Source: Epiperipatus broadwayi
Lineage: Eukaryota; Onychophora; Udeonychophora; Euonychophora; Peripatidae
Assembly (NCBI GenBank): GCA_028023455.1
Contig: JAQFVV010000023.1
Span: 1 to 64,000 of the forward strand
Direction: 5' to 3'
DNA: 64,000 bases
Part shown: positions 1 to 19,849 of the stretch, piece by piece
How the letters are laid out: the number at the start of each line of letters is the position of its first letter
Position numbering within the stretch: position 1 is the stretch's first letter
Notes under the pieces: model-generated
The model's database searches: none
Seen by the model: the letters and a program-made list of their open reading frames with translations, nothing else
What the model was told of the DNA's origin: nothing
Translations under genes and position numbers: made by a program

Positions 1-2119
1 GTTTGATATAAGAATTGTAAATAAAAGAAAAATTCAAGCAAATTAATAATTACTGTGTTTTGCAAGTTCAATCAATTTAAATAATAATGGTATTTTTAAA
101 ATACTGGTAATTAAAATAAAATGTGGTCAGAAAGGTGTCAAATAAACAGATATTAAAGATATTGATAACAAAGATTATCATAGTCTGTGACAAATAAGGT
201 CAAGGTACTCAAAACAATAAGTAAAACTAATATATTATCAGATTTCTTGAAAGCAGTCAATCTTAAATTCTAAATTTTTTGTTTTAATCAAACCACAGTG
301 GGCTGAGCAGTAAAGAGAAAAAAGCTGCTGACTGCCAAAATCTATTCTGGATCTCTGTAACTTGGCCATGGAATTTCCAAATAAATCGCTGATTAAAATG
401 AATAATCAATTCTCATACTTCAAATTTCAATGACAGTAAATTGTTAAAGAATATTATGACAGCTAACAAATGTAATCAATTAATATTTGCCTTCATGGGA
501 CAAATAAATTCTGCCTGTAGAACTTCCACTTTGTAAATCCCAAAAAATCTGTTTAGACTATTATCTTAATATATTAACCATTTAGGTTTTATTTTAACAT
601 TTGAAAAAAGCATCAAATCAGGTGCTGAAAAAGGCTTTTAACCTTTTGAACGATGATTATATAATTGGCTGAATGAGTTAAAAATCAAAACTTGTAATTG
701 GCCAACTCACAACTTTAACAAAATCTATTGTTAAAATAGATCACTTTTAATAATATAAATATGTTAGTTTCATTTGTAAAAAGTATATTACTGAATTTTC
801 AGATTACGTAAAGCAAACGAAAATCTTTTCAAAAATAAAATTTGATTTATAATTTTAAAAATATTCAATTGTGGTGAAATAAAAGTAATCGCTATTCAAC
901 CAACCAAAAAGATTGCTGACGCAATCTTTTTTTTTTCACTTTACGTTACGATCAATATGTAGCAATAAATAAATAATTCTTGGTAATATCTTAACTATTT
1001 TTCTAAAATAATTTGATTTTTAGTATTATTTTATCAATAATAATTTGTAATTCAATTCAAATATTGTTTAAAATGTTGTAAACATTCGTTTATCATTTTC
1101 GTAATAAAAATCAAAACGAACGTAACTTTTTACTTTTTGGCAGTCATTACCCTTTCTGACAGAAGTGGGACAGCCAATAAGATTCAAGAAAAGTTGGTGA
1201 GGAGGCGGTGCTTTGGTTTTGTTTGACATATATGGTCATTTTTATTGATTTTTTACTTGTAAAATAACTCTGAAGAGGGCACCATCTTACAGAACTTTTG
1301 ATTTTCTTTCTAATGACGTATCATATGTATACGTGGGATAAAAAGTAGCCGATTTAGAGTGATGTCAAATCTTCTCATTTTTAGACGAGTCATGCATTAT
1401 AAGAGTTAATATATAAAAATTTTGATATTTATATAGGTGTTGTAAACAATTTATTATTTTCTAATTATTACTTTGGCAAACTATATTTTATATTATTAAA
1501 TGAATAAAGCAGGAAGAAAAACATTAAAAAAACTACTTGAGTTTTAAGTAAACTGAAATTCATTTCATTTTGTATTTACTATAGATGTGTTATGATTTTT
1601 TAATATTTGTTAAAATTTTATTTAATATGAAATTGTCAGATAAATAATCCAAGATGTAAATATTCTCACTAAAACAAGTATGAATATTAATAAAATAAAT
1701 AGAGACCATATAAAAAGAAAAAAAAAAGGAAGATGTATATAATATAATTAATGATAGTTTAGATTAAAAGTTTATTTTGAAATTCCATTGAGTTCATTTT
1801 TACACATAAGTGCAGCGTTTGTATTAATGGTTGTGAGATAAATTTTTTGAATATGAGAAGTTATTATATGCATGCAATCATTTGATGTATGTTGAATGGT
1901 TTATTGAATACTATATATATATGGTGAATTTATTTATAATTTTGTTACATCAATTCAGGGTCAGATTAAAAAGACTACACCAGTTATTTAAGAAGTATTA
2001 ATAGTAAATAGGATGTTGATTCAAAGAATCTCTTTGCATAATCAGTATGTTGTTAAATCAGGATTTGGAACTAAAATGGTCACTACCTTGAGTTCTCATT
2101 GTAAAAAGGTGTAATAGTT

Positions 2120-2123
<4 letters not shown>
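1..2123. other. AT-rich non-coding DNA, nothing assigned
   Basis: I see no reading frame with recognisable protein character and no repeat boundary here. A 12-base-arm hairpin around 905-929 (aaaaagattgc, tgac loop, gcaatcttttt) followed by a T run looks like a bacterial terminator, but in this eukaryotic context it is more likely chance or a decayed hairpin element. Around 1190-1330 the GC content is slightly higher without coding signal. Confidence 0.6.

Positions 2124-2162
<39 letters not shown>
2124..2162. repeat. (TA)n microsatellite
   Basis: Uninterrupted alternating TA, about 38 bases, ending a few bases before the left long direct repeat of the 2.2-9.4 kb element. Confidence 0.95.
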
Positions 2163-2165
<3 letters not shown>

Positions 2166-2173
2166 ACCATATA

Positions 2174-4413
<2,240 letters not shown>

Positions 4414-4806
4414 TAACTCGATGGAGTTTACCAATAGAAGTAAGCAAGCTTTATTTTTATAAGTGCCAAAAGAGAACAAATTCAAAATCTTTATCATTAA
4501 GTTCCTACCTCCAGACCAATTGGTTTTGAGATTATGGCTCACCTCAGTGGGGGATGGGACTCTAGAAACTAGATCTAAAATACTAACTCAAAAGTCAGCA
4601 CTTATAAAACACGTTTCTATCAATTTGAAAGTCTGAACTTTTCAGATACATAAATGTCTTCAAATCCAACTTTGCAAAGCAGATAGCTATATGGATCTGA
4701 ATTCAGTTCAGTTTCACCATATAGTAATAGCTTCTGAAATATAGCATTGCAAAAGCCTTCAAAGTTAGACTTATAACAATTAATAAAACAAGTCATAAAT
4801 TTCATA
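4414..4806 (+). repeat. Palindrome unit 2 (forward)
   Basis: Second head-to-tail copy, starting actcgatggagtttacc. It is close to unit 1 but carries scattered substitutions and stops just before the centre of symmetry near 4807. Confidence 0.75.
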
Positions 4807-4807
4807 A

Positions 4808-6774
<1,967 letters not shown>

Positions 6775-7166
6775 ATGAAAAGCCTTTTATGTTACCTTCT
6801 ATCTTTATTATTTTTATTTTCAACCTACTATACTTAACACTATATTGTTCTAGTACCTCATGATTTACACTTTCTAATTCATCTTTGCCTTCATTTACAT
6901 CTCTTACCACATTGACTTGTTTTTCTGTATCCTAACTTTCTTTAATAAAATCTAACTCTATGATTTCTCAGTCTTTCTCTACCTTTCCTATTATCTCATG
7001 TCTACTTTCTCTTATTTCCACAATGAGTTCTTTCTGAACTTGCTTGATTTCTTGCAATCCTGCCCTCAATTCTGCTTTGAACTCTTGTATTTCTTTCATC
7101 ATATTCATCATCATTTTCATCAACATCTGTATCTCAGATATTTGTTCTTTCTTCTTTTTCTGCCAT
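6775..7166 (-). pseudogene. Decayed gag-like coiled-coil remnant
   Basis: On the minus strand an ATG at 7164-7166 opens a frame that shifts almost at once into a longer lysine/glutamate/methionine-rich frame down to about 6775. That frame is interrupted by at least two stop codons. The heptad-like run of charged and hydrophobic residues predicts a coiled coil. Position (just inside the right-hand long repeat) and composition match the N-terminal part of the better preserved gag-like gene at 15398-16090. No capsid core or zinc knuckle is visible. Calling it gag is inference from position and composition; it could be any lysine-rich relic. Confidence 0.35.
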
Positions 7167-7642
7167 TTTCAAACACAAGTTTTATTCAAATTTGTTTTTT
7201 AACGATTATTTGATTAATGCATTCATTAAAAAAATCCAAATACTAACTGTTTATTTATTTCTTTTAAAATGGAACATACAACTGACTCTAACCCCTTGTT
7301 CTTTTTTTACCCATTCTTAATGCCTTAACTCCACCCAAAATATCCAACTGTCTTTAATTCTCTCTTGTTTTTAAACAAAAAAAAAGTTTCGGTCATTTCT
7401 TTTTTTAAAATATACCACTTTACAATTCTTAATTACGGTTATGCAATTTAGCATTTCTTTACATTTTTATTTTCAAATAGTAGTAAAAAAATAATTAACT
7501 GTCATTTATGATGGTTTGGCTTTATGTTGAGAAAAGCCAATAGTACTTGGTGCATTTGAAAGATGATCCAGCATCCTCTATTTGCTAGGTTTAACTAAGT
7601 TTAAACCTTATTTATCATAATTTTATAATTTTATATTGTCAG

Positions 7643-11776
<4,134 letters not shown>

Positions 11777-11789
11777 TTACCCCCCACCA
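11777..11789 (-). promoter_or_regulatory. Polypurine tract of element B
   Basis: Minus-strand reading GGTGGGGGG followed by TAA and then the LTR start TGAAAC. In LTR elements such a tract primes plus-strand DNA synthesis immediately upstream of the 3' LTR. Position and composition fit. Confidence 0.6.
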
Positions 11790-12049
11790 AGATTTGGGAT
11801 AAAATCACCTGGAAGTATGATTTTATTCCATATATTATACACATCATTTCTGTTTACTGGTTTTAGATTTGGTGATGAAATGGTAAAATGATCTAGAAGG
11901 TGAATACATGAACTGTAGCCTCCAATGCTAGAGTAAGTAGATGACCAAGCATAAAATACCATTACACACTGCCCCATGATATCATGAGAATATATCTCAT
12001 TTTAAGCTCTAACTCTTGTACCTAGAGAGATCATCCACAAAAAGTAGGA
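11790..12049 (-). other. 3' interior of element B
   Basis: A 66-codon open frame (11777-11977, minus) runs into the polypurine tract. It is not recognisable as integrase, envelope or any other family. It may be the tail of a lost gene or untranslated sequence. Confidence 0.3.
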
Positions 12050-14800
12050 GCCAGAAAAAAACAATTTGGAACTCAGCCAACTCGCTCAACTTCTGTGAGT
12101 CTTAAGGGCTTATATTCATTTGGTCTATTCATGAGACCAAGGCCTATACATAAGGCCTATATATACTGTACCGGTATAAATCCACCATGCTTACTCATAC
12201 ACAGTACCCGAGTTCAAACCCAGCCCACGTTTAAGAATAAATTCCAAAACGCCAACTGAATTCAAACCCAAACCCCGGTATGACCAACCGATGATGACTT
12301 TATAACAGCACGGGGTTATCCCTTTTCTAGCTCAGCTCAGAACATAGACTAAATTCTTACAGTTAATGATATATAGATTTATTAGACTCTAGATACTGGG
12401 ACGGTCATTCATGTAACGTATATATTTAAGTTGCCAATACAGACAGTAAGTGGCTAAATAGACTTAGAGAGTAATAAGGTGGAGGACACAAAAATTTAGA
12501 TTAAATAAAGTGTTTAATAAGCAAAATATAAAGCATATAAATATAGTGTTAAATAAGACAAATAGAAAGCGGATAAATATAGTGTTCAACAAGAAAATAC
12601 AAAGCATATAAATATAATGTTAACAGTACGGTAAGACTTCCATGAATCCTCTTGTATTTGGCTACTAGTCTTTAGTAAACGTTTTATTTAGTAAACAAAC
12701 TTATGCCAATAGCTGGGTAGTTAAATGATTGACGGGTGGTTAAGAGAATCAGAGTATTTGAGCACTGGAAAAATATTTATCTAAAGATTTTTATTAACTT
12801 ATTTTATTAGAATAGGCTCGAGCCGGAACGTAGACGAACAGTTGGAGGATGGTTTTATATAAAGACGACATAAAGATAGATGTGCTGGTGGTTTTATATA
12901 AATACGACATGGAAGATAGATGAACTGGTGGTTTTATATAAATACGACATGGAAGATAGATGAACTGGTGGTTGCCTGGATTCAAGAGCCCTACAGTAAT
13001 CAATTGCGGTGCATTAACGGAATACCGGGCGGCTTGTACTTTGACAAGGCTTAATGCCCCCAAGTAGCTCCGGGACACGACAACCAGCCGGGATCATTTC
13101 GAACCCCGGTGATCCAAGAGATTACCGGGAAAGAAAAACTGCTTTCATTCCCCAATGGTAGAATGGCGAGACGCTAACTTCAGCGAAGGGAAGGCATTGC
13201 CACAGACGTGAAAGACGAATACTTGAAGCGGATTTTTTAAAAGAAATTATATAAAACCTGGAAACTATTAGTCTGTTTCTACGCCACAGGCTGAGATCCT
13301 TATCCCAATAAAACGTAGCGGACTTAAACTGACGGTGAAAACAATAATTAGTTAAATTTACTCTGAAACTCTAACCCTTCGGGTTGACAGGCGGTAGCGA
13401 TAGTATCAAATTATTCAGTGAATTATTTCTCATATTATACATAACATTAATGAACACTTTGAAACTATTATACATATATTTTACGATCGAACCTTAGATT
13501 GCAATTATAGGACAAATTAACATAGACTAATAAAGTGACTTAACATTTATCAACTCGGAATGTGAAAGAATATTTAATTCAGAAAATGAAATTACTTTTA
13601 AAATAACTTGATCGTTATAGGACACTAGTTTACTCAGAGTTGGAAATATTACTATTGGCAATGTTTGTTTATGAAATAAGCAACATAAGAAAATATAAAT
13701 GCATTCAGTTGAAATATTATTACTATTAATTACAATTTTATAAATGATTTCTAAAGACTAGAGCAGAGGATAAAAAAAAGAAAAGAAAATTTACTGACAG
13801 ATTAAACAATAGCATTATAAATGATATAAAAACTTACATATGATTCACTTGATTGATAACATTAAGCACGGAAGAAAATTAAAGTTCGTGTAACAAAGTT
13901 ACTCTTCTTTCTTCATCCAGCTTGGCTTGTGACGAACGTAGGCGCGCATTTTTGAAAGTTATTTGTAAGGCATAGCTAATTTAGAGGTTGGAAGTTGGAA
14001 ATTGTGAGTTACATGAAACATGATCAAACAGCGGCACGAGGATCCATATTGGCGGGGCAGAGACCAGCTCCTGGCACTTAGCCCATCAACATTGCGATTC
14101 ACTGGTAAACTTCTTAATAATAATGTTTGAATTATACTCAACTGCTGTGTTGTCTCGAGACTACTTCTCTCACACACGACCAAAGTTAGAATGTAAGTTT
14201 TTCTCTAAAATAGCCACTGCTGACCTTTCCGACTTGTTTTTGTTTTAGGCTCCGCCTACTTTCTCTAGCCTCTAGCGATGCAGCTTGACCAACAATCAAT
14301 TATCTGTTTTTAGCAATCTTTTAATTTAATATGCTATTTTTAAATCGATACAGTAATTACATATAAAAATTCCTTACTAATTTTGAATACAACTTAATTG
14401 CTCTGAACATTTGTGCAATTAGATTTTAATTAAAAACACTGATCAAAGGAATGTGATTTTTGATCAGTATTTTTAAACGACTTTATACAATTTTAAAACT
14501 AAAATTTAAAACAAATACGCCCGCACTGAAACTTTAAATTAAATGATATAAATTCACAAACCACGCACACACGAATATTATTTCATGGTTTGTGACATTT
14601 ATATACGGAAACTTTACATATTTATTTATAAACTATAGAATATATAACTAATTTATATTATAACTTAAAATAGACAAAATCTCACTGCGGGCGAACAGTA
14701 GTTTGAATTACCGTACATAAAAACACCTGAAACGAAGATCGGTTCTCCGATCTGTCTGTTTCAATACATATTGCTGGACTACTCTCGGAGCTCAACATCC
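12050..14800. other. GC- and CpG-richer block of unknown origin inside element B
   Basis: Base composition changes clearly here, with more CG dinucleotides than anywhere nearby, especially 12960-13420 and 13900-14300. It occupies the place where pol would lie. Short similarities to the element A repeats can be read: an attcaaaccc stretch, then tatccc, then ctagctca, at 12213-12340 versus about 7790-7920. This suggests a nested, related LTR-type insertion, but its borders are not clear. Open frames at 12794-13078, 13959-14183 and 14805-15101 have no recognisable product. Confidence 0.4.
12845..12973. repeat. 40-bp tandem repeat, about 3.2 copies
   Basis: Units at 12845-12884, 12885-12924 and 12925-12964 share ggttttatataaatacgaca and agatagatg, followed by a 9-base partial unit. 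Units 2 and 3 are nearly identical and unit 1 is diverged. Confidence 0.9.
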
Positions 14801-15139
14801 AGGTTTGGATAGTGCCGAGCATCATAATACAATGCATCCAAGCAGTCCTGCTCAATCATCCACCCACTCCAACATGAAAAACCCAAATTCCTGCAACACC
14901 ACATCTCACACACAAACTTCTTTCATCAGCTATCTCTATTTTATTTCTCTGTATTGTAACTACAGCCTGGTTTGGGAGACTGATGATCATGATCATTTCT
15001 CCAATGGCATCATTCTTTGTTTTGAGGTGAAGGACTTCTATTTTGTCATAATTTTGGGCGTTTTTCAGGCCATACATCATTGTGGTGGCTTGCATTTTTA
15101 GCCACACTTTTCTGTAAGTTATCATCACCATTTCATCTT

Positions 15140-15397
15140 CTAATTACTCGGGTTTGGTATGGGCTGTGGTGGGTCTGTGAGTGGGTCATAGTTACTATAA
15201 ATTCAAAGAGGTATTTTCCTTTTGTATCTGATGGCTCCTATTCTAGGACTATCATATCTTCTATAGGGAGGTTTGTTTTGTGGTTACTTTGCTCCTTCTT
15301 CTTTGCTTGCTGATGCACTTCAGCTATCATATGCTGTTAATAGTTCAGCAACCTGCTCAATAGATTGATGATCAGTCCCAATCAGCATTCTTTCTCC
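15140..15397 (-). pseudogene. Downstream remainder of the gag-like gene of element B
   Basis: After the stop ending the frame at 15398, minus-strand translation in another frame keeps gag-like character (an LIGTDHQSIEQVAELL segment, then a serine/lysine/proline-rich tail), with in-frame stops. I read it as the C-terminal part of gag after a frameshift. No CCHC zinc knuckle can be placed with confidence; 14856-15131 on the same strand holds a Cys-x-x-Cys pair only. Confidence 0.4.
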
Positions 15398-16090
15398 CTA
15401 ACTCAGGAAGCTGTGCCATATCAATCTAATAATCTGGAGTTCAGATAGGGGTTCAGATGTCAAGGCTCTTAACCTGGCCACCTGTCTTCTAAAGAAGGGT
15501 GTATAAGGCTCTCCAGGTGGACAGTTCTCCTGGGACACCTTGTATTTAATCCCCTCCAGATAATCATCACTCCAGTAACAACTTATTAGTGCCTTTTTAA
15601 AATCCTCAAAGTTTGCCAGTTTTGCCTCTTCTGTCAATACATTAATACTAAAGTACCTCTCCAAACTTTTTACATATTCTATAGGTGCCTCATTATAGCT
15701 CCCTGAAAAAGTTCTGATTTTTAAGAATTGATTTACAATTCCTGACATCTGGTTAGTTATAGGGACATCATGACTAACTTGATAATTTTCTTTTTGACTT
15801 TCTTTTGCGACTGTTTCTGCCTTTCCTTGTTTATGCAATATATTGCTATTTTTATTTCTATCTCTTTCATCTGGGTGGTCAATATATCCACCTTTTACTG
15901 CATGGATTATTATTTTTGTATCCATGGCCGCACATATCTGGGTCATTTTAATTTCTTGCTCTATTAATGAGCCTTTTACTTTCTCCATCACTTCCTCCTT
16001 AATTTTTAATATTTTCTTAGTCATCTCTTTTATTAACTGGTCAAACTTTTTATTTTGGCTTTCAGTTATTTTTCTTATTTTTTCTTTCAA
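15398..16090 (-). CDS. Gag-like protein of LTR element B (230 residues, partial)
   Basis: Gag forms the nucleocapsid particle in which LTR-element RNA is reverse transcribed in the cytoplasm. Residues about 1-60 are a charged coiled coil. Residues about 110-230 resemble a retrotransposon gag/capsid core: a PITNQMSGIVNQF segment, then FSGSYNEAPIEYVKSLERYF, a KLANFEDFKKALISCYW helix, and a Phe-Arg-Arg-Gln-containing region near the end. Upstream of the chosen Met the same strand stays lysine/glutamate-rich (see 16100-16345), so the true start may be further upstream. The frame ends early at 15398 while similarity seems to continue in another frame, so this is probably a broken copy. Assignment to gag rests on motif character and its place after the 5' LTR. 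Ty3/gypsy-like is the likely superfamily but is unproven. Confidence 0.55.
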   Translation of the reverse strand: MKEKIRKITESQNKKFDQLIKEMTKKILKIKEEVMEKVKGSLIEQEIKMTQICAAMDTKIIIHAVKGGYIDHPDERDRNKNSNILHKQGKAETVAKESQKENYQVSHDVPITNQMSGIVNQFLKIRTFSGSYNEAPIEYVKSLERYFSINVLTEEAKLANFEDFKKALISCYWSDDYLEGIKYKVSQENCPPGEPYTPFFRRQVARLRALTSEPLSELQIIRLIWHSFLS

Positions 16091-16099
16091 TTCTTTTTT

Positions 16100-16345
16100 G
16101 TCTTTTTCTCTTCGTTCTCTCTGTTCTTTTTTATCTCCCTCTCTTCTCTTGTTGTCTTCTTCTCTCTATTTCTCTTTTTCCTTGTTGTCTTCTTCTCTCT
16201 GTTCATTTATTTTATTGTTGTTTTCTTCTCTGTGTTCACTATGTTCTTTTTATCTTCCTATCTTTTCTTGTTGTCTTCTTCTCTTTCTTTATCTCTTTAC
16301 TTGTTGTCTTCTTCTCTCTGTTCCTCTCTTTTCTTGATATCTTCT
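16100..16345 (-). repeat. Purine-rich degenerate repeats encoding charged gag N-terminus
   Basis: The plus strand repeats cttgttgtcttcttctct at least four times (near 16150, 16180, 16270 and 16300) at irregular 30-60 base spacing. On the minus strand this codes Glu/Asp/Lys/Arg-rich repeats continuous in style with the coiled coil of the gag-like protein. The plus-strand frames at 15843-16396 (Ser/Phe/Leu-rich) are shadows. Confidence 0.65.
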
Positions 16346-16846
16346 TTTATCATTTCTAATAGCTGCCTGAACATGGCTATATTTTCTGTTTCCTGAGATT
16401 GCTTTTGATCATCTGCTTTGACTTATTGTTTATCTTCTTCCCCAGAAAGATTTTCTAAACTTTCTGTATTCATCATCTTTTTTGTTTTTGATCTGTTTAT
16501 CATCAATATTTTTTATATATTTTATTTGTACTTTTTTATTTTAATTTTGATAAGCTTTTCTCTCCATCCATACCATGATTTAACTCCAAGTCTGTGTTAT
16601 GCCTGTTTTCTTTCTTATCTACCATTTACACCATTCATTTTTATTTACTCTTTTAAAATTTTAATTTTCCCCCATTTTTAGCCATTTCACATAACTGCAT
16701 CATATGCACTGTTCACATCACGGATTTGTGATTTGCTTATGCCTTTTCCATTTCTTTTTATTTATTTATTTATTTATTACTCATTTCTAGCTGTTTTATG
16801 CCTGTGGATAGGCTAGCTAGATAAGGCCTGACAGTAGGGTGACAAA
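16346..16846 (-). other. Leader between 5' LTR and gag of element B
   Basis: AT-rich with a tttatttattta run near 16757-16780. The base pairs just inside the LTR read TTTGTCACCCTACTG on the minus strand, which is not a standard primer-binding site. Confidence 0.4.
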
Positions 16847-19483
16847 TGTAACCAGACCACCATACAACCCCTTTATTACCTCGGTTGTAACAATTTCCTG
16901 ATGAGCATGTTGCAGGAAGGGACTATTGATTGGCACTCCCCAATGCAGATGTTAACCCCCCCTACAACAATATTTCCTGCTCATCAGAGAATGTAGCACT
17001 ATAGAGACTGGAAACATCTAGACATTTCTATGTTTGGTTTTCCAAACGGCACCACTAGATTTCCATCTCACTACAACCTGACTTACTTAGGTCTAGTTAT
17101 CCCAGACATAGCTCAGAATGCATGAAATTCTCATGAACAAGTGCACTGAATGATGAGTGATGCAATAAAAAATATAGATTTGAACAACTGGATAACTAAA
17201 ATTAATTTTAAATAACAACAATTTTATTTAACAAATTACTTTGAAAGTCTTTCTAATAAAGTTCATCCTTCATTTCAAATGAAGGCTCATTTTGATTGAT
17301 CTTAGGTAAAGAATTCAAAGGGTCTTTTATCAAGTAGATGTCTACCAATACTGCATGAATATTTTTCAACTCTTTATTCCATATCTGTACATTCTTTTTA
17401 GGTAGGTAAATAGGTAAGCTGAGCTATTCCAGATCTGTAAGGTTTCTATAATTCAGTCAAGTATAAATGTACATTGGTACTCGTAAGTTTCATTATTTTC
17501 TTTGTATACAATCAAGATTCAATGTAAGCATTTGTAATTTTTAATAGTACTTCATTATTTAATTTAATTTATCAAAACAGATAATGGGAACAATTCCTGG
17601 TTTGTGGACTATTCATAGTCCAGTCAGTGTAAATGTGCATCTATGTGCATATGTTTCATTACTTTCTTCACATAATACCAATATGCAGGTAAGCATTTAT
17701 AATCCATATAGTATTTCATTATTTTATTTCTAATCTATCAAATCTTTGTAGTGTAAAAAATTCAGGGTTTGTGGACTATTCATAATCCACTCAGTGTAAA
17801 TGTGCATCTATGTGCATAAATTTCATTACTTTTATCACATAATACCAATATGCAGGTAAGCATTTATAATCTATATAGTCTTTAATTATTTTATTTATAT
17901 AGCATTGAGATGCCTGTAAGCATTTGTAATTTTTATTTAGTGATATAGCATAACCATTATTATTTGGTCTGCCACAGATGTATATTTCTTCATATAAGTT
18001 GATCAGCAGCTGCATTTATTTATTAGCCAGTTAGAGTTATATGTAATAGGTCAGTATTTCTGGCTCTTCTAGGTATACTTATATGTAAATCAATAATATC
18101 AATCATTATAACTGTTCTTTTTCTGAGTTTATTTCAATTCAAATGTATCTGTAGTTGAGAAGTCAATCATTATTAAAAATGCATTTTGATTATAGGCATT
18201 TTAGTATTTATAATTTATCTTTAATAAAATGTATTTCCATAGCTAAATTTATTCATAATTTTCTTTTTTTATTAAGAATGATGTTTTGTTTGGTCTTTTA
18301 TAAACACATGTAAGTATTGATTAAAATGCCATTTGATTATCAACATTTATTTCATCTAGTATTTATAATTTACTACTAATAAAACATATTTTTATGTAGC
18401 TAAATTTATTCATAATTTTCTCTTTTTTAAAAAAGATGTTTTGTTTGGTTTTTTTACAAACACATATAAATATTGAATAAAATGTTTTTTGATTATCGAC
18501 ATTTAAGACATCTAGTATTTACAATTTATTACTAATAAAACATATTTTTACATAGCTAAATTTATTCATAATTTTATTTTTTTTATTTTTTAAGAAAGAT
18601 GTTTTGTTTGGTCTTTTATAAACATATACAAATATTGAATAAAATTGTTACCTTCATTTCTTTATCCAGTCTGTTCCATCAAAAAAAGGTCATTTTATTT
18701 AAGTGAATGGCATTATTCACTTTCATGATGTTTACCCAGGCAAATCTTGGAGTACCATGGCTTTTGGATGAAGAAAAGATTCTGTTATTGCCTAGCCTTC
18801 CATCATTATTATTTCCTTATTAATGTTTTCTTTTTTCATCATTAACAGTGGTTCTTTAACTGCTCTTAAAAATCTTTTTTCAAATTAAATTTTTTATCTT
18901 CTTTAAAATCTACTTTAAAAATATCTCTACAAAATCTATTTGAAAAACTCTTTGAAAAAACTGCTATGGACTTCCAACTCATCTATTTATATTCTGATCT
19001 TTGGAATGATTAAGCAGCTCAGCCCACTGTATCTTATTTGTTGCACAGCTTTCATTTAAGCCTGAATGCTTTTATCTTCATAAGGATTGGATAATACTTT
19101 TCACAGGACAGATAATGAACCAGGAGAATTAAGCCATGTTTTTCAATTTATTAAGACTTTCTCAAGGTATTATCACACTTTATATGACAATATCATTCCA
19201 AAAATTAAAAATGTAACATTTTTAATAAATGCCAGCTTTAAATAAATACGAGTGATATATTTAAATTATAATCTAAAATTATGAAATCAATAATGAAGGT
19301 TTCATTTTTTTTTCTCAGTTATAGAAAATAATGATTTTCTTATAAAGTAATAAACTAAACTTTTTGCTATTTTTTTCTAGAAAAAATATAAGATCGACTT
19401 TTTTATACATTTGCCGTTTATTAAGGTTGGAGGGTAAATAGCTTTTAGAATAAATACACATGTGAAACAGCATTCTTGTTTCA
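16847..19483 (-). repeat. Right LTR (5' LTR in element sense) of element B
   Basis: Partner of 9481-11776, 2637 bases. The extra length lies mainly in two internal tandem expansions. One is a second copy of a ~160-bp block (about 17580-17730 repeated at 17731-17890, including tgtggactattcat). The other is a third copy of a ~150-bp block around 18270-18600 (gatgttttgtttggt), where the left LTR has two. A short (TA)n follows the CA end. Confidence 0.8.
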
Positions 19484-19491
19484 ATATATAT

Positions 19492-19692
19492 ATATATGTA
19501 ATTATATAACTGAATATTTGTAAATACCGTAACTAAATAATTAAATAATTTTATCCACTTAGGAGTGCTTTTGATTATCCCAGTAATCTGCATCAGATTA
19601 CTGGGATAATCGAAAGTGCTCCTAAGTGGATAATTTTTTTTTAATTATTTAGTTACTTTATTTACAAATATTCAGTTATATAATTCCATATA
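19492..19692. repeat. Foldback hairpin element, ~98-base arms, 3-base loop
   Basis: Arm 1 (19492-19590) and arm 2 (19594-19692) are near-perfect reverse complements around the loop cat, with core aggagtgcttttgattatcc on the left and its complement on the right. It carries no coding sequence and sits directly beside the right end of LTR element B. It could be a foldback MITE or a replication-generated palindrome. Confidence 0.85.
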
Positions 19693-19766
19693 TTGCTTTA
19701 AAAATGCAGACATCAAATCATATTATTATATATATATATATATGAAAATAAAAACAAGTTAGTCAC

Positions 19767-19768
<2 letters not shown>

Positions 19769-19846
<78 letters not shown>
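19769..19846. repeat. (TA)n microsatellite
   Basis: About 78 bases of TA. The bases directly after it, tgtaaccag, repeat the first nine bases of the right LTR of element B before the sequences diverge. Confidence 0.95.

Positions 19847-19849
<3 letters not shown>

Noticed and set aside
901-940. Hairpin plus T run resembling an intrinsic terminator
   Set aside because: Bacterial-type termination is not expected in this eukaryotic sequence and there is no gene upstream.
12794-13078. 94-residue minus-strand ORF
   Set aside because: A large part translates the 40-bp tandem repeat (repeated Tyr-Leu and Ile-Tyr-Lys-Thr-type units); no family character.
13085-13130. tRNA-like T-arm (ccggg...ttcgaa...cccgg)
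   Set aside because: The loop is too long for a T-arm, and no matching acceptor, D or anticodon arms are found at proper spacing.
15843-16396. Long plus-strand Ser/Phe/Leu-rich frames with membrane-like character
   Set aside because: They are the reverse side of the purine-rich, charged gag-coding repeats on the minus strand.
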